Virus record (IMG/VR): IMGVR_UViG_3300007541_000068
Span: 1-37,080 of that record
DNA from: a virus
Strand: one strand, 5' to 3'
DNA: 37,080 nucleotides
Shown here: positions 6,091-15,700 of the stretch, one piece after another
Numbering within the stretch: the first letter of the stretch is position 1
Layout of the letters: every line of letters starts with the position of its first letter
Position numbers and translations under genes: made by a program
The notes under the pieces: model-generated
What the model was told of the DNA's origin: nothing
The model's input: only the letters and a program-made list of their open reading frames with translations
The model's database searches: none

Positions 6091-6368
6091 TGCCGTACGT
6101 GAATAAACCAAGACCGTACAAGAAAGAATACCAGCAGCAGAAGAGCCGTGGCGAACACGCGGATCGGATGGAGCGCCAGCGAGCGCGACGCGCTATTGAC
6201 AAAACGGGCGCGGATAATAACCATAATGGTAAGGCTGATCGGCGCGAAGGCAAAGATGTAAGCCACAATAAGCTGTTAAGTAGAGGCGGTAGCAACGCAG
6301 ACGGTTACCGAATAGAGAGCAGTAGCAAGAATAGAAGCCGTAACGGACATAGCCCCAAAAAGAAATAA
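6090..6368 (+). CDS. Small HNH-like basic protein
   Basis: This encodes 92 residues, basic and polar throughout. The C-terminal half GKDVSHNKLLSRGGSNADGY, then RIESSSKNRSRNG, follows the phage HNH-like pattern in which a G-K-x-V-D-H motif is followed by N and S-x-x-N-R residues; here the Asp before the His is Ser. The N-terminal half, with KKEYQQQK and RARRAIDKTGADNN, resembles the basic leader of the same small proteins. Nuclease activity is uncertain because the motif is degenerate. I start at 6090, where the ATG overlaps the previous TGA and a GGAAGGAA lies about 6 bases before it, rather than at the in-frame ATG at 6012, which lies well inside the nuclease gene. Confidence 0.65.
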   Translation: MPYVNKPRPYKKEYQQQKSRGEHADRMERQRARRAIDKTGADNNHNGKADRREGKDVSHNKLLSRGGSNADGYRIESSSKNRSRNGHSPKKK

Positions 6369-6406
6369 TGTGACCGTTACCAGCTTGATAATATAGTGAG
6401 GACAAC

Positions 6407-7942
6407 ATGCAGATAGTTGACAACGATACCATCCGACTAAAATTACGTGACCCTGGACGGGTCATGTCTGCGATACCCTGGTGCACTAAACTAGCAGACG
6501 ATTCGGTCTTGGTGCCTTGGCAATTAGACGAGCTAAGGGAGCTAAGTGCACTAGATATAAACGTGCCATCACCCATAACGCAGCGGTACGATTGGCCAGG
6601 GGAACATGCACCATACGACCACCAACGTGCGACCGCGGGGTTTCTAACGCTGAACCGCCGCGCTTTCTGCTTCAACGAGCAGGGCACAGGTAAAACTGCA
6701 TCGGCAATATGGGCTGCAGACTTCCTATTGCGGGAAGGGGAGATAAATCGCGTACTGGTTATATGCCCGCTGTCGATCATGGAGAGCGCGTGGCGTGCAG
6801 ACCTATTTAAGTTTGCGATGCACCGGACCGTAGACGTAGCTTACGGCACTAGGGAGAAACGTAAACGTATTATCAACAGCGGTGTTGAGTTCGTAATTAT
6901 AAACTACGACGGCGTTATGCCGGTCCGAGACGATATCATCGCTGGCGGTTTTGACCTCATAATCGTGGACGAGGCTAGCCATTATAAGAACGCGCAAACA
7001 CTAAGATGGAAAAATCTGCATAAGCTATGTACCCCCGACACATGGCTGTGGATGATGACGGGTACTCCCGCTGCACAATCCCCGCTGGACGCATACGGCC
7101 TTGCCAAGCTAGTAAACCCTGAAGCGGTACCGAGGGCTTTCGGTGCGTTCAAGGACATGGTCATGTTCCAGGTCACCCGTTGGAACTGGATGCCCAAGTC
7201 AACCGCGATTGATACAGTACATCGCGTGTTGCAGCCCGCGATCCGCTACACGAAGGAACAGTGTCTGGACCTACCAGACATGGTCTACACCAACCGGACT
7301 GTAGAACTAACACCGCAGCAAAAGAAGTTCTACGAACAGTTACGTAAGAAGTTAGTAGTAGAGGTTGCTGACGGTGACGTAACCGCGATCAATGCTGCGG
7401 TATGCGCCAACAAACTCCTGCAAGTAGCGTGCGGCGCGGTCTACACCGACGAACGCGATGTATTAGAGTTTGACGTTAGCCATCGCTACAAGGTGCTTCG
7501 CGAAGTCATAGACGAGTCTTCTAAAAAGACGTTAGTGTTTGTCCCATTCCGGCATGCCATCGATATCATCCTGGAGAAGCTGCGAGCCGATGGTATTACC
7601 GCCGAGGCCATACACGGCGGCGTTAAAGCCCGTGTACGAACCGATATATTCCGTAGGTTTGAAACGACTGACGCACCGCAGGTGTTAGTGATTCAGCCCC
7701 AAGCTGCTGCACACGGGGTTACATTGGTAGCCGCGAACACCGTCGTGTGGTGGGGGCCGGTCAGTTCTTTAGAGACCTATGCCCAGGCAAATGCGCGGGT
7801 TCATCGTGCTGGGCAGGACCAGAAGTGTACGGTAGTACACCTACAAGGTGCACCCATCGAACAACGTATTTACAGTATGTTAGGCAAAAAGATCGACATC
7901 CATTCCCGCATCGTGGAATTATACAAAGACCTGCTTGCGTAG
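6407..7942 (+). CDS. SNF2-type superfamily 2 helicase
   Basis: This 511-residue DNA-dependent ATPase has both RecA-like domains. After a short N-terminal region, YDHQRATAGFLTLN is the Q-like entry. Motif I is NEQGTGKTASA (K96), motif II IIVDEASH (D188, E189), and motif III MMTGTPAAQSP. The second domain has KTLVFVPFRHAIDI (motif IV), then VLVIQPQAAAHGVTL (motif V) and ARVHRAGQ (motif VI). Motif VI with HRAGQ is typical of SNF2/RapA-like enzymes rather than replicative DnaB helicases. In phages of this kind it usually stands beside polymerase and primase genes and probably remodels or unwinds DNA. A GAGGA ribosome-binding site precedes the ATG by about 7 bases. Confidence 0.94.
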   Translation: MQIVDNDTIRLKLRDPGRVMSAIPWCTKLADDSVLVPWQLDELRELSALDINVPSPITQRYDWPGEHAPYDHQRATAGFLTLNRRAFCFNEQGTGKTASAIWAADFLLREGEINRVLVICPLSIMESAWRADLFKFAMHRTVDVAYGTREKRKRIINSGVEFVIINYDGVMPVRDDIIAGGFDLIIVDEASHYKNAQTLRWKNLHKLCTPDTWLWMMTGTPAAQSPLDAYGLAKLVNPEAVPRAFGAFKDMVMFQVTRWNWMPKSTAIDTVHRVLQPAIRYTKEQCLDLPDMVYTNRTVELTPQQKKFYEQLRKKLVVEVADGDVTAINAAVCANKLLQVACGAVYTDERDVLEFDVSHRYKVLREVIDESSKKTLVFVPFRHAIDIILEKLRADGITAEAIHGGVKARVRTDIFRRFETTDAPQVLVIQPQAAAHGVTLVAANTVVWWGPVSSLETYAQANARVHRAGQDQKCTVVHLQGAPIEQRIYSMLGKKIDIHSRIVELYKDLLA

Positions 7943-7952
7943 CAGCTTTAGC

Positions 7953-7975
7953 TATAATATACGGTATAACCGTAA
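7953..7975 (+). promoter_or_regulatory. Possible promoter element with overlapping dyad
   Basis: In the short gap between the helicase and the next gene there is a perfect TATAAT (7953-7958), followed by a 15-base dyad TACGGTATAACCGTA (6-base arms, 3-base centre; 7960-7974). The dyad sits where a repressor would block a starting polymerase. A convincing -35 box at the usual spacing is absent, so this is tentative. The downstream gene has a strong GGAGG (7981-7985). Confidence 0.35.
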
Positions 7976-7990
7976 ACCACGGAGGACAAT

Positions 7991-8377
7991 ATGGATTTAG
8001 ATCGACTAACCCGCGTTTTCATAAAGATACGCGATGCTAAGGCTGAATTAGCCAATGCATATAAGATCAAAGACGCAGAGCTTACCGCGCAGATGGATAC
8101 TATAAAAGCTGCGCTATTAGAGTACTGCGACGAAAATAGTGTGGAGTCCGTCCGCACGAACGAAGGTACGTTTTACAGACAAGTACGTACACGGTTCTGG
8201 ACTTCCGACTGGGAGTCCCTGCACAAGTTTGTGCTTGAGCACAATGTACCTGAGTTGCTGGAGAAGCGTTTACATCAAGGCAACGTAAAGCAGTTTCTGG
8301 ATGAGAACCCGGACTTACTACCTCCGGGTATGAATGCGGATTCTGAGTATGTGTTAACAATCCGAAAGAACCGATGA
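7991..8377 (+). CDS. Conserved phage protein with N-terminal coiled coil
   Basis: This encodes 128 residues of a family widespread in phages beside ssDNA-binding protein and primase genes; the function is not established. The N-terminal half (about residues 5-55) is helical with heptad-like spacing (LTRVFIKIRDAKAELANAYK). A compact region follows with ESVRTNEGTFYRQVRTRFW, then SDWESLHKFVLEHN, and the closing LLPPGMNADSEYVLTIRK is typical of the family. There are no catalytic motifs and no membrane segment. Its start has a textbook GGAGG, and its end overlaps the next gene (ATGATGA). Its place in the operon suggests a helper for ssDNA handling or nuclease inhibition, but that rests on position only. 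Confidence 0.7.
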   Translation: MDLDRLTRVFIKIRDAKAELANAYKIKDAELTAQMDTIKAALLEYCDENSVESVRTNEGTFYRQVRTRFWTSDWESLHKFVLEHNVPELLEKRLHQGNVKQFLDENPDLLPPGMNADSEYVLTIRKNR

Positions 8378-8589
8378 TGACTGATGATAAGTTTATATCA
8401 ACGCACGAGTTCGCCAAAAGGTTGAGCGTAAGTCCGCTGACCATAAGCAAGTGGCTCAAGGGTGGCGCGATCCCTGCTGGTTCGTACATCCGCGTTGGTA
8501 AAGTTACCCGCATCAACGAACGGCTCGCTATGGCCGCGCTGATTAACCACGAAGATACAAACACCATGGAGGATACGAACGATGAGTGA
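8374..8589 (+). CDS. Small winged-HTH (excisionase/MerR-like) protein
   Basis: This encodes 71 residues. The segment FISTHEFAKRLSVSPLTISK, then WLKGGAIPAGSYIRVGKVTR, is the usual winged HTH of phage excisionase-like proteins: a helix-turn-helix, W-L-x-x-G-x-I-P, then a basic wing. The tail is acidic and polar. Because no integrase is visible, a role as a DNA-binding regulator or replication accessory is more likely than excision. It starts by ATGA overlap with the preceding gene (ATG at 8374, or the second at 8377) and contains the ribosome-binding site (GGAGG, 8568-8572) of the next gene. Confidence 0.8.
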   Translation: MMTDDKFISTHEFAKRLSVSPLTISKWLKGGAIPAGSYIRVGKVTRINERLAMAALINHEDTNTMEDTNDE

Positions 8590-9472
8590 CCTGACCCTAT
8601 TTGAGAATATGCCCGCGCTCCCTGCCGATGTACTGGAGCGGTTCAGTACGGTCGATCAACGTGTAGGCGGCGAGGATAGCGTGAATACGCGGCGTCGCAT
8701 TAGCATCAACGGCGGGCGCTTCCGGGAGATCGTAAACGGTAAACAAGTTGCGGTAAGCAAAGAAGATTGGCTGGACGTAGTGATCGTCGATGGTAGTGCC
8801 ATCATGCGTAACTACTACTCTGGGCAGTTCGATCCTAACAACCCCACACCACCGGATTGCTGGTCGCTGGACTGCAATACACCAGCTCCTGAAGTACGTG
8901 CACCAAAAGCTACGCGCTGTACGGGATGTCAGTTTGACGTAGCTGGTAGTGGGTTTGGTTCAAGCCGCGCGTGCCGGCGTTTTCAACGTCTGGCTGTAGT
9001 GCTGGATGGTAAGCTGGATACCATCTACCAATTGCAAATTCCGGCGATGTCTATTTTTGGACAGCCAAACGGACAGAACCTACCACTCCGGGCGTACATG
9101 AACTTCCTGCGTTCGCACGGCAGGCCATCCGGTACGTTGGTGACGCGTATCTACTTCGACACCAACTCCAGTACTCCCAAGCTGTTCTTCAAACCGCAGC
9201 GCGTGCTCGCTCGGGATGAAGTTGACACGGTGTTTGGTCTGATTGATCTTCCGGAGACTAAACAAGCTATCGAGATGTCGGTGGCTAACATGGACGGTGT
9301 TGCAACTAACCAGCAGTCGCGACCGGCAGCGAACGCATCGCCGATGGGGTCGGTAGAGGATGATGTAGAGGAGGACGCGCCTCAGCCTAAGAAGCGGGCT
9401 ACTGCAGCCAAACCACAACCGGTGGAGCCCAACAAGGATTTGGCGTCACTTGTCGACGAGTGGGATGACTGA
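8582..9472 (+). CDS. Probable ssDNA-binding protein with Zn-type cysteines and acidic tail
   Basis: This encodes 296 residues. It begins MSDLTLFENMPALPADVLE and has beta-rich segments (RISINGGRFREIVNGKQVAV, DWLDVVIVDGSAIMRNYY). A cysteine cluster follows (DCWSLDCN, RCTGCQFD, SRACRRFQR) that could hold a metal, then RLAVVLDGKLDTIYQLQIPA and a strand-rich core. The last 60 or so residues are a Pro/Ala/Lys and Asp/Glu linker ending LASLVDEWDD. An acidic tip with an aromatic residue is what T7 gp2.5 and bacterial SSB use to recruit partners. Together with its place just before the primase-helicase, this suggests a replication SSB, but the fold is inferred and I do not recognise a named Pfam family. 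It overlaps the wHTH gene. Confidence 0.65.
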   Translation: MSDLTLFENMPALPADVLERFSTVDQRVGGEDSVNTRRRISINGGRFREIVNGKQVAVSKEDWLDVVIVDGSAIMRNYYSGQFDPNNPTPPDCWSLDCNTPAPEVRAPKATRCTGCQFDVAGSGFGSSRACRRFQRLAVVLDGKLDTIYQLQIPAMSIFGQPNGQNLPLRAYMNFLRSHGRPSGTLVTRIYFDTNSSTPKLFFKPQRVLARDEVDTVFGLIDLPETKQAIEMSVANMDGVATNQQSRPAANASPMGSVEDDVEEDAPQPKKRATAAKPQPVEPNKDLASLVDEWDD

Positions 9473-9495
9473 GCGCTGTAACCGGTGTTCCGTAG

Positions 9496-9525
9496 CGGCT
9501 GGGGTAAAACCCAGCCGTATTCTTC
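9496..9525 (+). terminator. Hairpin with T-rich tail between SSB-like and primase genes
   Basis: A perfect 8-base stem, CGGCTGGG (9496-9503) pairing with CCCAGCCG (9510-9517), closes a GTAAAA loop and is followed by the T-rich TATTCTTC. This fits a rho-independent terminator or an attenuator that reduces transcription into the downstream primase-helicase gene, which begins only 19 bases beyond this element. It could also be an mRNA-processing or stability hairpin. Confidence 0.6.
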
Positions 9526-9543
9526 TCTCGTTGGTAATACCTG

Positions 9544-12420
9544 ATGGACTCACAAACACTCATATCAAGGGCGTTACCAGAACCCGGTTGGTACTGCCTT
9601 TTTACGACTATGCCTAGCGCTAACCAGCGCGCGCAGAGATTCTTCCAATCACACGAACAGCTTTTGGTCGCAGCAGAGGAGTACAATGCTCAGGGTTACG
9701 ACACATTCTTCGGCCTAGCCACGTTCCAGGAACAGGGGAACCGCAGGCAGGACAATGTCGCGTCGCTAAGTGCATTGTTCCTCGACTTGGATTGCGGCAC
9801 CGGTAAGGGCTATGCGGACCAACAAGCAGCACTGTTGGCACTGCGTGGGTTCTGTAAGGCCCTGGCGCTACCGAAACCTACCATCGTTAGTTCTGGTGGT
9901 GGCTTGCACATATACTGGTTCCTGAGTAATCCCCTACCTTGGCGCGAGTGGAAGCGACTAGCTGAGGCGCTGAAGCGTGCCTGTGTGGAGAATAAGCTAC
10001 ATGCAGATCCCGCTGTAACAGGAGATGCCGCCCGCGTGCTGCGTATACCGGGCACCAATAACTATAAGGGCGATGCGCCACGTCCGGTAACCGTGCTGGT
10101 CTATAACGAGCAGTGCATCGATGCCGAGGATGTAGCTGCAAAGCTACACGTCGCGGCACCGGCGGCACCGGCTTTAGCGCCGTACGAGGGTCCTGCCGCA
10201 CCAAATGAAGATAAGCTGCATGCGGTCTATAAAGATAACAGGCAAAGCAGATTCCGTAAGCTGTTTGACCTTACAGTCGCCGGTAAGGGCTGTGCGCAAA
10301 TCGCCAACATCATAGCGAACCGGGCGACACTAGAAGAACCGCTGTGGCGGGCCGGGTTATCCATAGCTACGCACTGTGTGGATGCGGATAAGGCCATCCA
10401 TATAATAAGTAAGGGGCACCCCGATTATAATCGTGGGCAGGTGGAGGAGAAGGCTGCCAGGGTGAAAGGGCCGTATACGTGTGCTACGTTCGACTCCCTG
10501 CGCCCCAACGTATGTCAGGACTGTCCGCACTGGAACAATATACGTTCCCCCATTACGCTAGCACGAGAGGTCAAAGAAGCGGAAGCTGTCGACGGTATAT
10601 ATGTCGACGTAGAACCAGCTACCGACGTACTTGATGCGGTCGCACCTACTCAAGACCCCGTAGAGCAGTACCATATACCTGTCTATCCGAAACCGTACAT
10701 CCGTGGAGCCAAGGGCGGCGTATATGTACGCATAGCGAGGGGCGATGAGGTAGAAGAGCGTTGTGTCTACCACAATGACTTCTACATAGTTAAACGCATT
10801 CGAGATCCGGAATTAGGGGATGTACTACTCGCACGCCTGCACCTACCTGTGGATGGCGTACGGGAGATAGTTATACCTATGACGGCTGCTACGTCGCGTG
10901 ACGGCTTGCGGTTAGCATTATCGCATGAGGGTATGACCGTCCTGAAGGTAGACGAGTTAGCCGCTTACGTAATGGCCTGGGTACGGCATCTGGAATTTAC
11001 CGCAGTAGAGGTAGCACACAATATGTTTGGTTGGACCGACGATACAATGCAGGAGTTTGTGCTTGGGGCAGCGTGCATCTCGGCAAAGGGGCGCACCAAA
11101 AACCCCCGCACTAAACAAACCGAGCAGCATTTCTCCGCATTCTCCGCAAAAGGTGACCTAGCCAAGTGGAAGGAGACTGTGGAGTTATGGAACGAACCAC
11201 GGTTCGTGCTACAGCAATACGTTCTGGGCTGCGGTTTCGGCAGTGTGCTGGTGCCGTTGACGAACGTAAACGCTATGCTCTTCCATATGCACAGCAAGGA
11301 AAGCGGCGTTGGCAAAACAACTACGCTGCTCGCCGCCCTGGGCATCTGGGGTGATCCGGACCTAGTACGGTTGAAGGTGGCTGACACCTATAACTTTAAG
11401 ATGAACCGGGCGGAGGTGTATCACAACATCCCTTGGGGTATTGACGAGGTGACTAATTCTCCGGCCACAGAATACAGCAACCTCTTGTACGATATCACCC
11501 AAGGCAGGCAGAAGGGGCGCATGTCCGGAAGCGCTAATACAGAGCGCTTCCAGGGTGAGCCGTGGCAACTGATAGCGCTGACCACGGGCAACGTCAGCGT
11601 TGTAGAGCGCCTGCAGGCGGTTAAAGGGTCGCCCCAGGCCGAAGCGCAGCGGGCGCTGGAATACTATGTCCCTAGGTTGTTTCTGGGCGCGCAGAGTAAA
11701 ACCATCACCGATGAATTTGAGCATAGCATAAAGACTAACTTCGGGTTAGCCGGCCCCGTCTTCGTCCAATACCTGATAGATAACATGGAAGAGGTTAGGG
11801 AAGACTTCAAAGCTATACAGATGCGTGTGGACGAGCAGGCAGCTTTATCGGCAGAGAATAGGTTTTGGTCAGCACAAGCAGCCTGCGCCATAGGGGGCCT
11901 AGTATTTGCCAAGCGCGCAGGTCTTGTTAACTTCGATGTCAAACCCGTGCTAAGCTGGGTAGTTAACGACCTATTGGTTAAGAACCGCCGCGCTACTGAG
12001 GAGATGGTACGCCTACCAGAGGATATTATGGCGGACTTCTTTTCAGAGCACATTAGCAACATACTGCAAATCAAGAGTTCTACCGATAGCCGTAGCACGG
12101 ACAATCGTATGGACCTGGATGAGACACTAATAATACCGGAACAGGTCGCCCGCGGTAAGCTGGTCGCGCGTTATGAGACCGATACCAAGAAGTTCTTTGT
12201 GAAGACTAATGAACTACGGGCGTGGTGCGCAGACATGCAATATAACTACGGTCAACTTGTGATTGGGCTAAAACAGTATCACGAAGGTGTCTACAAAAAG
12301 GTGCGGCTTATGAAAGGTACTAATATGTCTATGCCCGCAACGGACGTTGTGGTCATGCGGTTTACCGGCAATCCAACGGTGGCGCAGGGTGAGTCAGAGC
12401 ATGGAACGCAGGATACCTGA
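9544..12420 (+). CDS. Primase-polymerase (AEP) fused to superfamily 3-like helicase
   Basis: This 958-residue protein has two functional parts. The N-terminal archaeo-eukaryotic primase (PrimPol) shows LFLDLDCG (D81, D83), SSGGGLHIYW (H122) and ARVLRIPGTNNYK. This is followed by a linker and a Cys-bearing segment (residues ~318-335: TCATFDSLRPNVCQDCPHW) like the PriCT/zinc region in phage primases. The C-terminal half has a Walker A (HSKESGVGKTTT, K591), a Walker B-like GIDEV (D634, E635) and LMTTGN-type sensor residues (IALTTGNVSVVERL), as in DUF927/SF3 helicases. It would prime and unwind DNA at the fork. The ribosome-binding site is weak, and a hairpin precedes the gene. Its end overlaps the following small gene by 20 bases. 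Confidence 0.93.
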   Translation: MDSQTLISRALPEPGWYCLFTTMPSANQRAQRFFQSHEQLLVAAEEYNAQGYDTFFGLATFQEQGNRRQDNVASLSALFLDLDCGTGKGYADQQAALLALRGFCKALALPKPTIVSSGGGLHIYWFLSNPLPWREWKRLAEALKRACVENKLHADPAVTGDAARVLRIPGTNNYKGDAPRPVTVLVYNEQCIDAEDVAAKLHVAAPAAPALAPYEGPAAPNEDKLHAVYKDNRQSRFRKLFDLTVAGKGCAQIANIIANRATLEEPLWRAGLSIATHCVDADKAIHIISKGHPDYNRGQVEEKAARVKGPYTCATFDSLRPNVCQDCPHWNNIRSPITLAREVKEAEAVDGIYVDVEPATDVLDAVAPTQDPVEQYHIPVYPKPYIRGAKGGVYVRIARGDEVEERCVYHNDFYIVKRIRDPELGDVLLARLHLPVDGVREIVIPMTAATSRDGLRLALSHEGMTVLKVDELAAYVMAWVRHLEFTAVEVAHNMFGWTDDTMQEFVLGAACISAKGRTKNPRTKQTEQHFSAFSAKGDLAKWKETVELWNEPRFVLQQYVLGCGFGSVLVPLTNVNAMLFHMHSKESGVGKTTTLLAALGIWGDPDLVRLKVADTYNFKMNRAEVYHNIPWGIDEVTNSPATEYSNLLYDITQGRQKGRMSGSANTERFQGEPWQLIALTTGNVSVVERLQAVKGSPQAEAQRALEYYVPRLFLGAQSKTITDEFEHSIKTNFGLAGPVFVQYLIDNMEEVREDFKAIQMRVDEQAALSAENRFWSAQAACAIGGLVFAKRAGLVNFDVKPVLSWVVNDLLVKNRRATEEMVRLPEDIMADFFSEHISNILQIKSSTDSRSTDNRMDLDETLIIPEQVARGKLVARYETDTKKFFVKTNELRAWCADMQYNYGQLVIGLKQYHEGVYKKVRLMKGTNMSMPATDVVVMRFTGNPTVAQGESEHGTQDT

Positions 12421-12628
12421 ATACGTAACCATCTACCCGGACGGGGTACCTATAGAGATTAGACTACGAAATATGTCTGTGGGGGCCTCAGTGTTTGTAC
12501 CCTGTCTGAACATACCCCGCGCTACCACTTTAATACGTACTACCTTAGCGAATTTAGGATGGTCCGCTAGTGTGCATCCATCCACACAAGACAACATTTT
12601 AGGGGTTCGCTTCTGGCGTACAATGTGA
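12401..12628 (+). CDS. Small conserved phage protein
   Basis: This encodes 75 residues, starting at the ATG inside the end of the primase gene; an upstream in-frame ATG at 12347 lies deep inside that gene and is less likely. Features are VTIYPDGVPIEIRLRNMSVG, then ASVFVPCLNI, and the end LGVRFWRTM. The S-V/I-G-x-S-F/V-F-V-P-C start followed by a closing V-R-x-W-R-T is a pattern I have seen in small phage proteins near replication genes, where it has no assigned function. There is no membrane segment. It is the last gene of the rightward arm, just ahead of the convergent terminator. Confidence 0.7.
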   Translation: MERRIPEYVTIYPDGVPIEIRLRNMSVGASVFVPCLNIPRATTLIRTTLANLGWSASVHPSTQDNILGVRFWRTM

Positions 12629-12690
12629 TATACAGCCTATGGTTCATCCGAACCTTCATGTTTGTCCTCCCCACGTTTGGTTACCAACTT

Positions 12691-12720
12691 ACCCCCGGCC
12701 TCAAAACCGGGGGTATTTTC
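12691..12720 (+). terminator. Rho-independent terminator between convergent arms
   Basis: ACCCCCGG (12691-12698) pairs perfectly with CCGGGGGT (12707-12714) around an 8-base loop, and ATTTTC follows. It lies in the 110-base gap where the rightward early genes meet the leftward virion genes. The T-rich side favours termination of plus-strand transcription; the minus side has no U tract, so leftward termination is less certain. Nothing else is seen in the gap. Confidence 0.85.
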
Positions 12721-12738
12721 TAATCCGCCTGCAAGTAC

Positions 12739-15700
12739 CTACCAGCCAATATCGAATGCGCGTGTGTACGCATTCATGTGGTCCCTTACGTCGCCCCATA
12801 GATATTTAGGTATCTCCACACCGTTGACTGTACGGGCCGTGGTTTGATAGTTCGCTTTTAACGACCGCCGGACACTATCTACCGTTATCGCCTGCGATGG
12901 ATACCTGCGATTGAACTCGCGGGCCTCCTGTATACCTTCTCTGTATGCGGCTGTATCTCCGCGCGCATGCGCTAGGTATAGCTTACGGTAGATACGACTA
13001 CGCTTTTGTGAGGGCACGTTCTTCATGTCCACCTTACGGACATTGTCCTCCAGGATGCGGGTGTACTCGGATGGCGTGAAACCAAACAACTGCCCGAACA
13101 GCTCACCCCCACTGAGGTCTCCGTAGATAACGTCGTCCCGTTTGGTCCGTATACCGCCCTCTGCGTAATACCGATGGGTCTTGAGCACATTGGCAAGCGC
13201 TGCAGGTAAGAACTTCTCTATGCCGCGCTCGATATTACCTTCCTGCAGATCTCTGTAGCCCCGCATAGCACGTTCGCCCAGGCTGATCGCGGGTCCACCC
13301 AGATACAGCCCGAACAGCTCCGAGATGGTAGGATCGTCCACGTATTTGTTTTCTTGGAGTAGCAACCCGCTTAACCGCGTACGGCTTGATATATCTACGT
13401 CCAACAGTGCCGTGAGCGGGCCCTTGAAAAGACCTTCACCAGTGTACTTCCGCACCATGGTGTTGAAGTCGTCTTCGTCTTCGCCCTGGAACAGGGTGTC
13501 GTAGAGCAGTTGTACAGCACCATACAGCGGCAAACCATACATGCCGGAGAAGAACAACGAAGTACCGGTCAGGCCGAACAGCTGCCGCGCGGCTATTCTC
13601 CGGAGTTCCCTACTCTTTGCATCTGTGCCGGGGAACGCGTTGTCTATAAGCGTCTTGGCGGTACGGAACATAGTGGTATACATGTTTATACCATAGCTCT
13701 TATACATGAGCGCTACACGACCTATGCCCTGTTGCGCTATACGAGGCCCGGTCTCAGAGAACATAGCGCCGTTGAGTTCCCGCACCGCACGCAGCGCGGT
13801 TTGGGTTGCAGTATCCACGTCCTCCCCTGCCGCTCGGGCTAGTTTATAAGCGGTTATCAGAGAGACCTGCCTGTTGAACTGCTCCGACCGGTTAAACATG
13901 ACCGCGCTAATCGCTGTTACCTTATCCAGCGGGGACTGCTCTGCTCTTTTAGCAGTTACACCCAACGCGTCTGACAGGATATCGTTGGTCATAACGCCGT
14001 GGCCGATAGCTGCAGCCACGACCGGTTTAATGTCTTCCAGCTCTTGCTTCTGACGCTGGTCCAAGCCCAGATCGCTGCGTACCGTCAGCTCACCCTTGTC
14101 GTTAGCCGTATAGTACAGATCTAGACCGTCTGTTAGGCGTACACGGGAAGCTGCACCGAGTCTACCTCCAGACGGTCCACGCCTAGCGCCTACAGTAGAC
14201 CCGTTAACAATACGGATCGCATCAAAGATAGCGCTTGTAGTCTCTCCCCAACCATACTTGCCGCTCAGCATTGGGTACAAGAACATCGGGACCTGAGACA
14301 TCTGCACGACGGCGGAGGACACGTTTCCTCCCAACGTCCATAGAAAAGCACCTTGCGTAACCCTACGCACGATAGCTTCCGAGTCCTTATTTTTAGCCCC
14401 GGAGCGTATATACTCCAGGCGCTTCTTGAGCTCAGAAGCTACAATCTCCGGTGCCTTTGCGTTGAACAGCGCGGCTTCCATGGCACGCCCCGCTTGGGAC
14501 TTTGCCGCGCCTCCAGTAGGTACATTCTTCGGCGCTGCTTCAAGGTATTTAGGCAGCTCAGCCTCTAGTGCGTGTATATCCACCGAGGATCGGAGCTTCG
14601 CGATATCGGCAGCAAGACCATACGCTTTTTTACGGAACGCGTGCATGACATCTGTCTCGTGCCCCGCGTAGTCTTTCCGACGCTGCAAGGAACGAGCAAA
14701 AGACGATTCAGGCATTAGGTTTACGAAGTTCTTTAGCAGTTCTTCTACCTGAGCGTTACGCTGCTGCCTCCACGCAGATAGCGCGGCAGGGTCCGCGGCG
14801 ATATCCGCTGGTGGCTTGGCGCGTTCCAATAGCTCTACGGTCTGTTTAATTACGGGGATAGCGCTTTTCCCTCCGCTCAAGGAGGCCAAGCTGAACTCTT
14901 TGTTCTCCACGCGTATAGAATTACGATCTATTCCAGGGTTAGCCCTAGCGAGCTTTTCCGCACGCTCCCAGGCCCCGCGAGACTCAAACATCTGCACGAC
15001 GTAGGCATCTTGTTTCGACAGGGCTGGGTCCGTCAAAATATATTCCAGGCGGTACTTACCTTCCCGGTTTAGCGGGAAGTACTCTTTACGCTGCCCATGG
15101 AAGAGCCGCTCAATAAGCTCATTCTTGACGGTGGGGGTCATGTCCGTGCCTTCGGCCAGATCGTCAAGCCGTGCTATGAACACAGCGCGAAGCTCTGCGT
15201 ATTGCCGCGCGTACTCATCCCGTAGGAGTTTATAGAGCTTCGGACCGTTGGCCCCTGTGGCCCGCAGTACGGACTGCTGCGCGTTCCATACCGCTAGCTT
15301 AGCCGAGTCGTTCCTATACGCTCGGGCAGCCTCCGCGGCGGTGAGCGTGGGGTCTACCTGGAAAATGGTAGCGCCGTACTCACGGCTATAGACGAGATCG
15401 TCGAGCGCAGCCTGCTGCGCATATGTCATACGTTTGTGGAGGCCTTCTGCTTTCTTAGCAACAACGTCGACGCGCTTCCTTGCTATTGCAGTGGCTGCAC
15501 GCGCATTCTCCGCCGCCTTTAACACCCGGTGCCCAATATCTCTAAGCCCCACCGCCTCTGCCATGTCCGCAATAGTGTGCAGGGGTGCTGCGGCTGAATA
15601 GAAAACCTTGGCTTTCTCCGCAAAATTCCCGAACAGGAAGCTGCGCATGTCATCAAGGCGATCTTGCTTAGGTAGTGTTGGGATACTTTTTACGGCTTTA

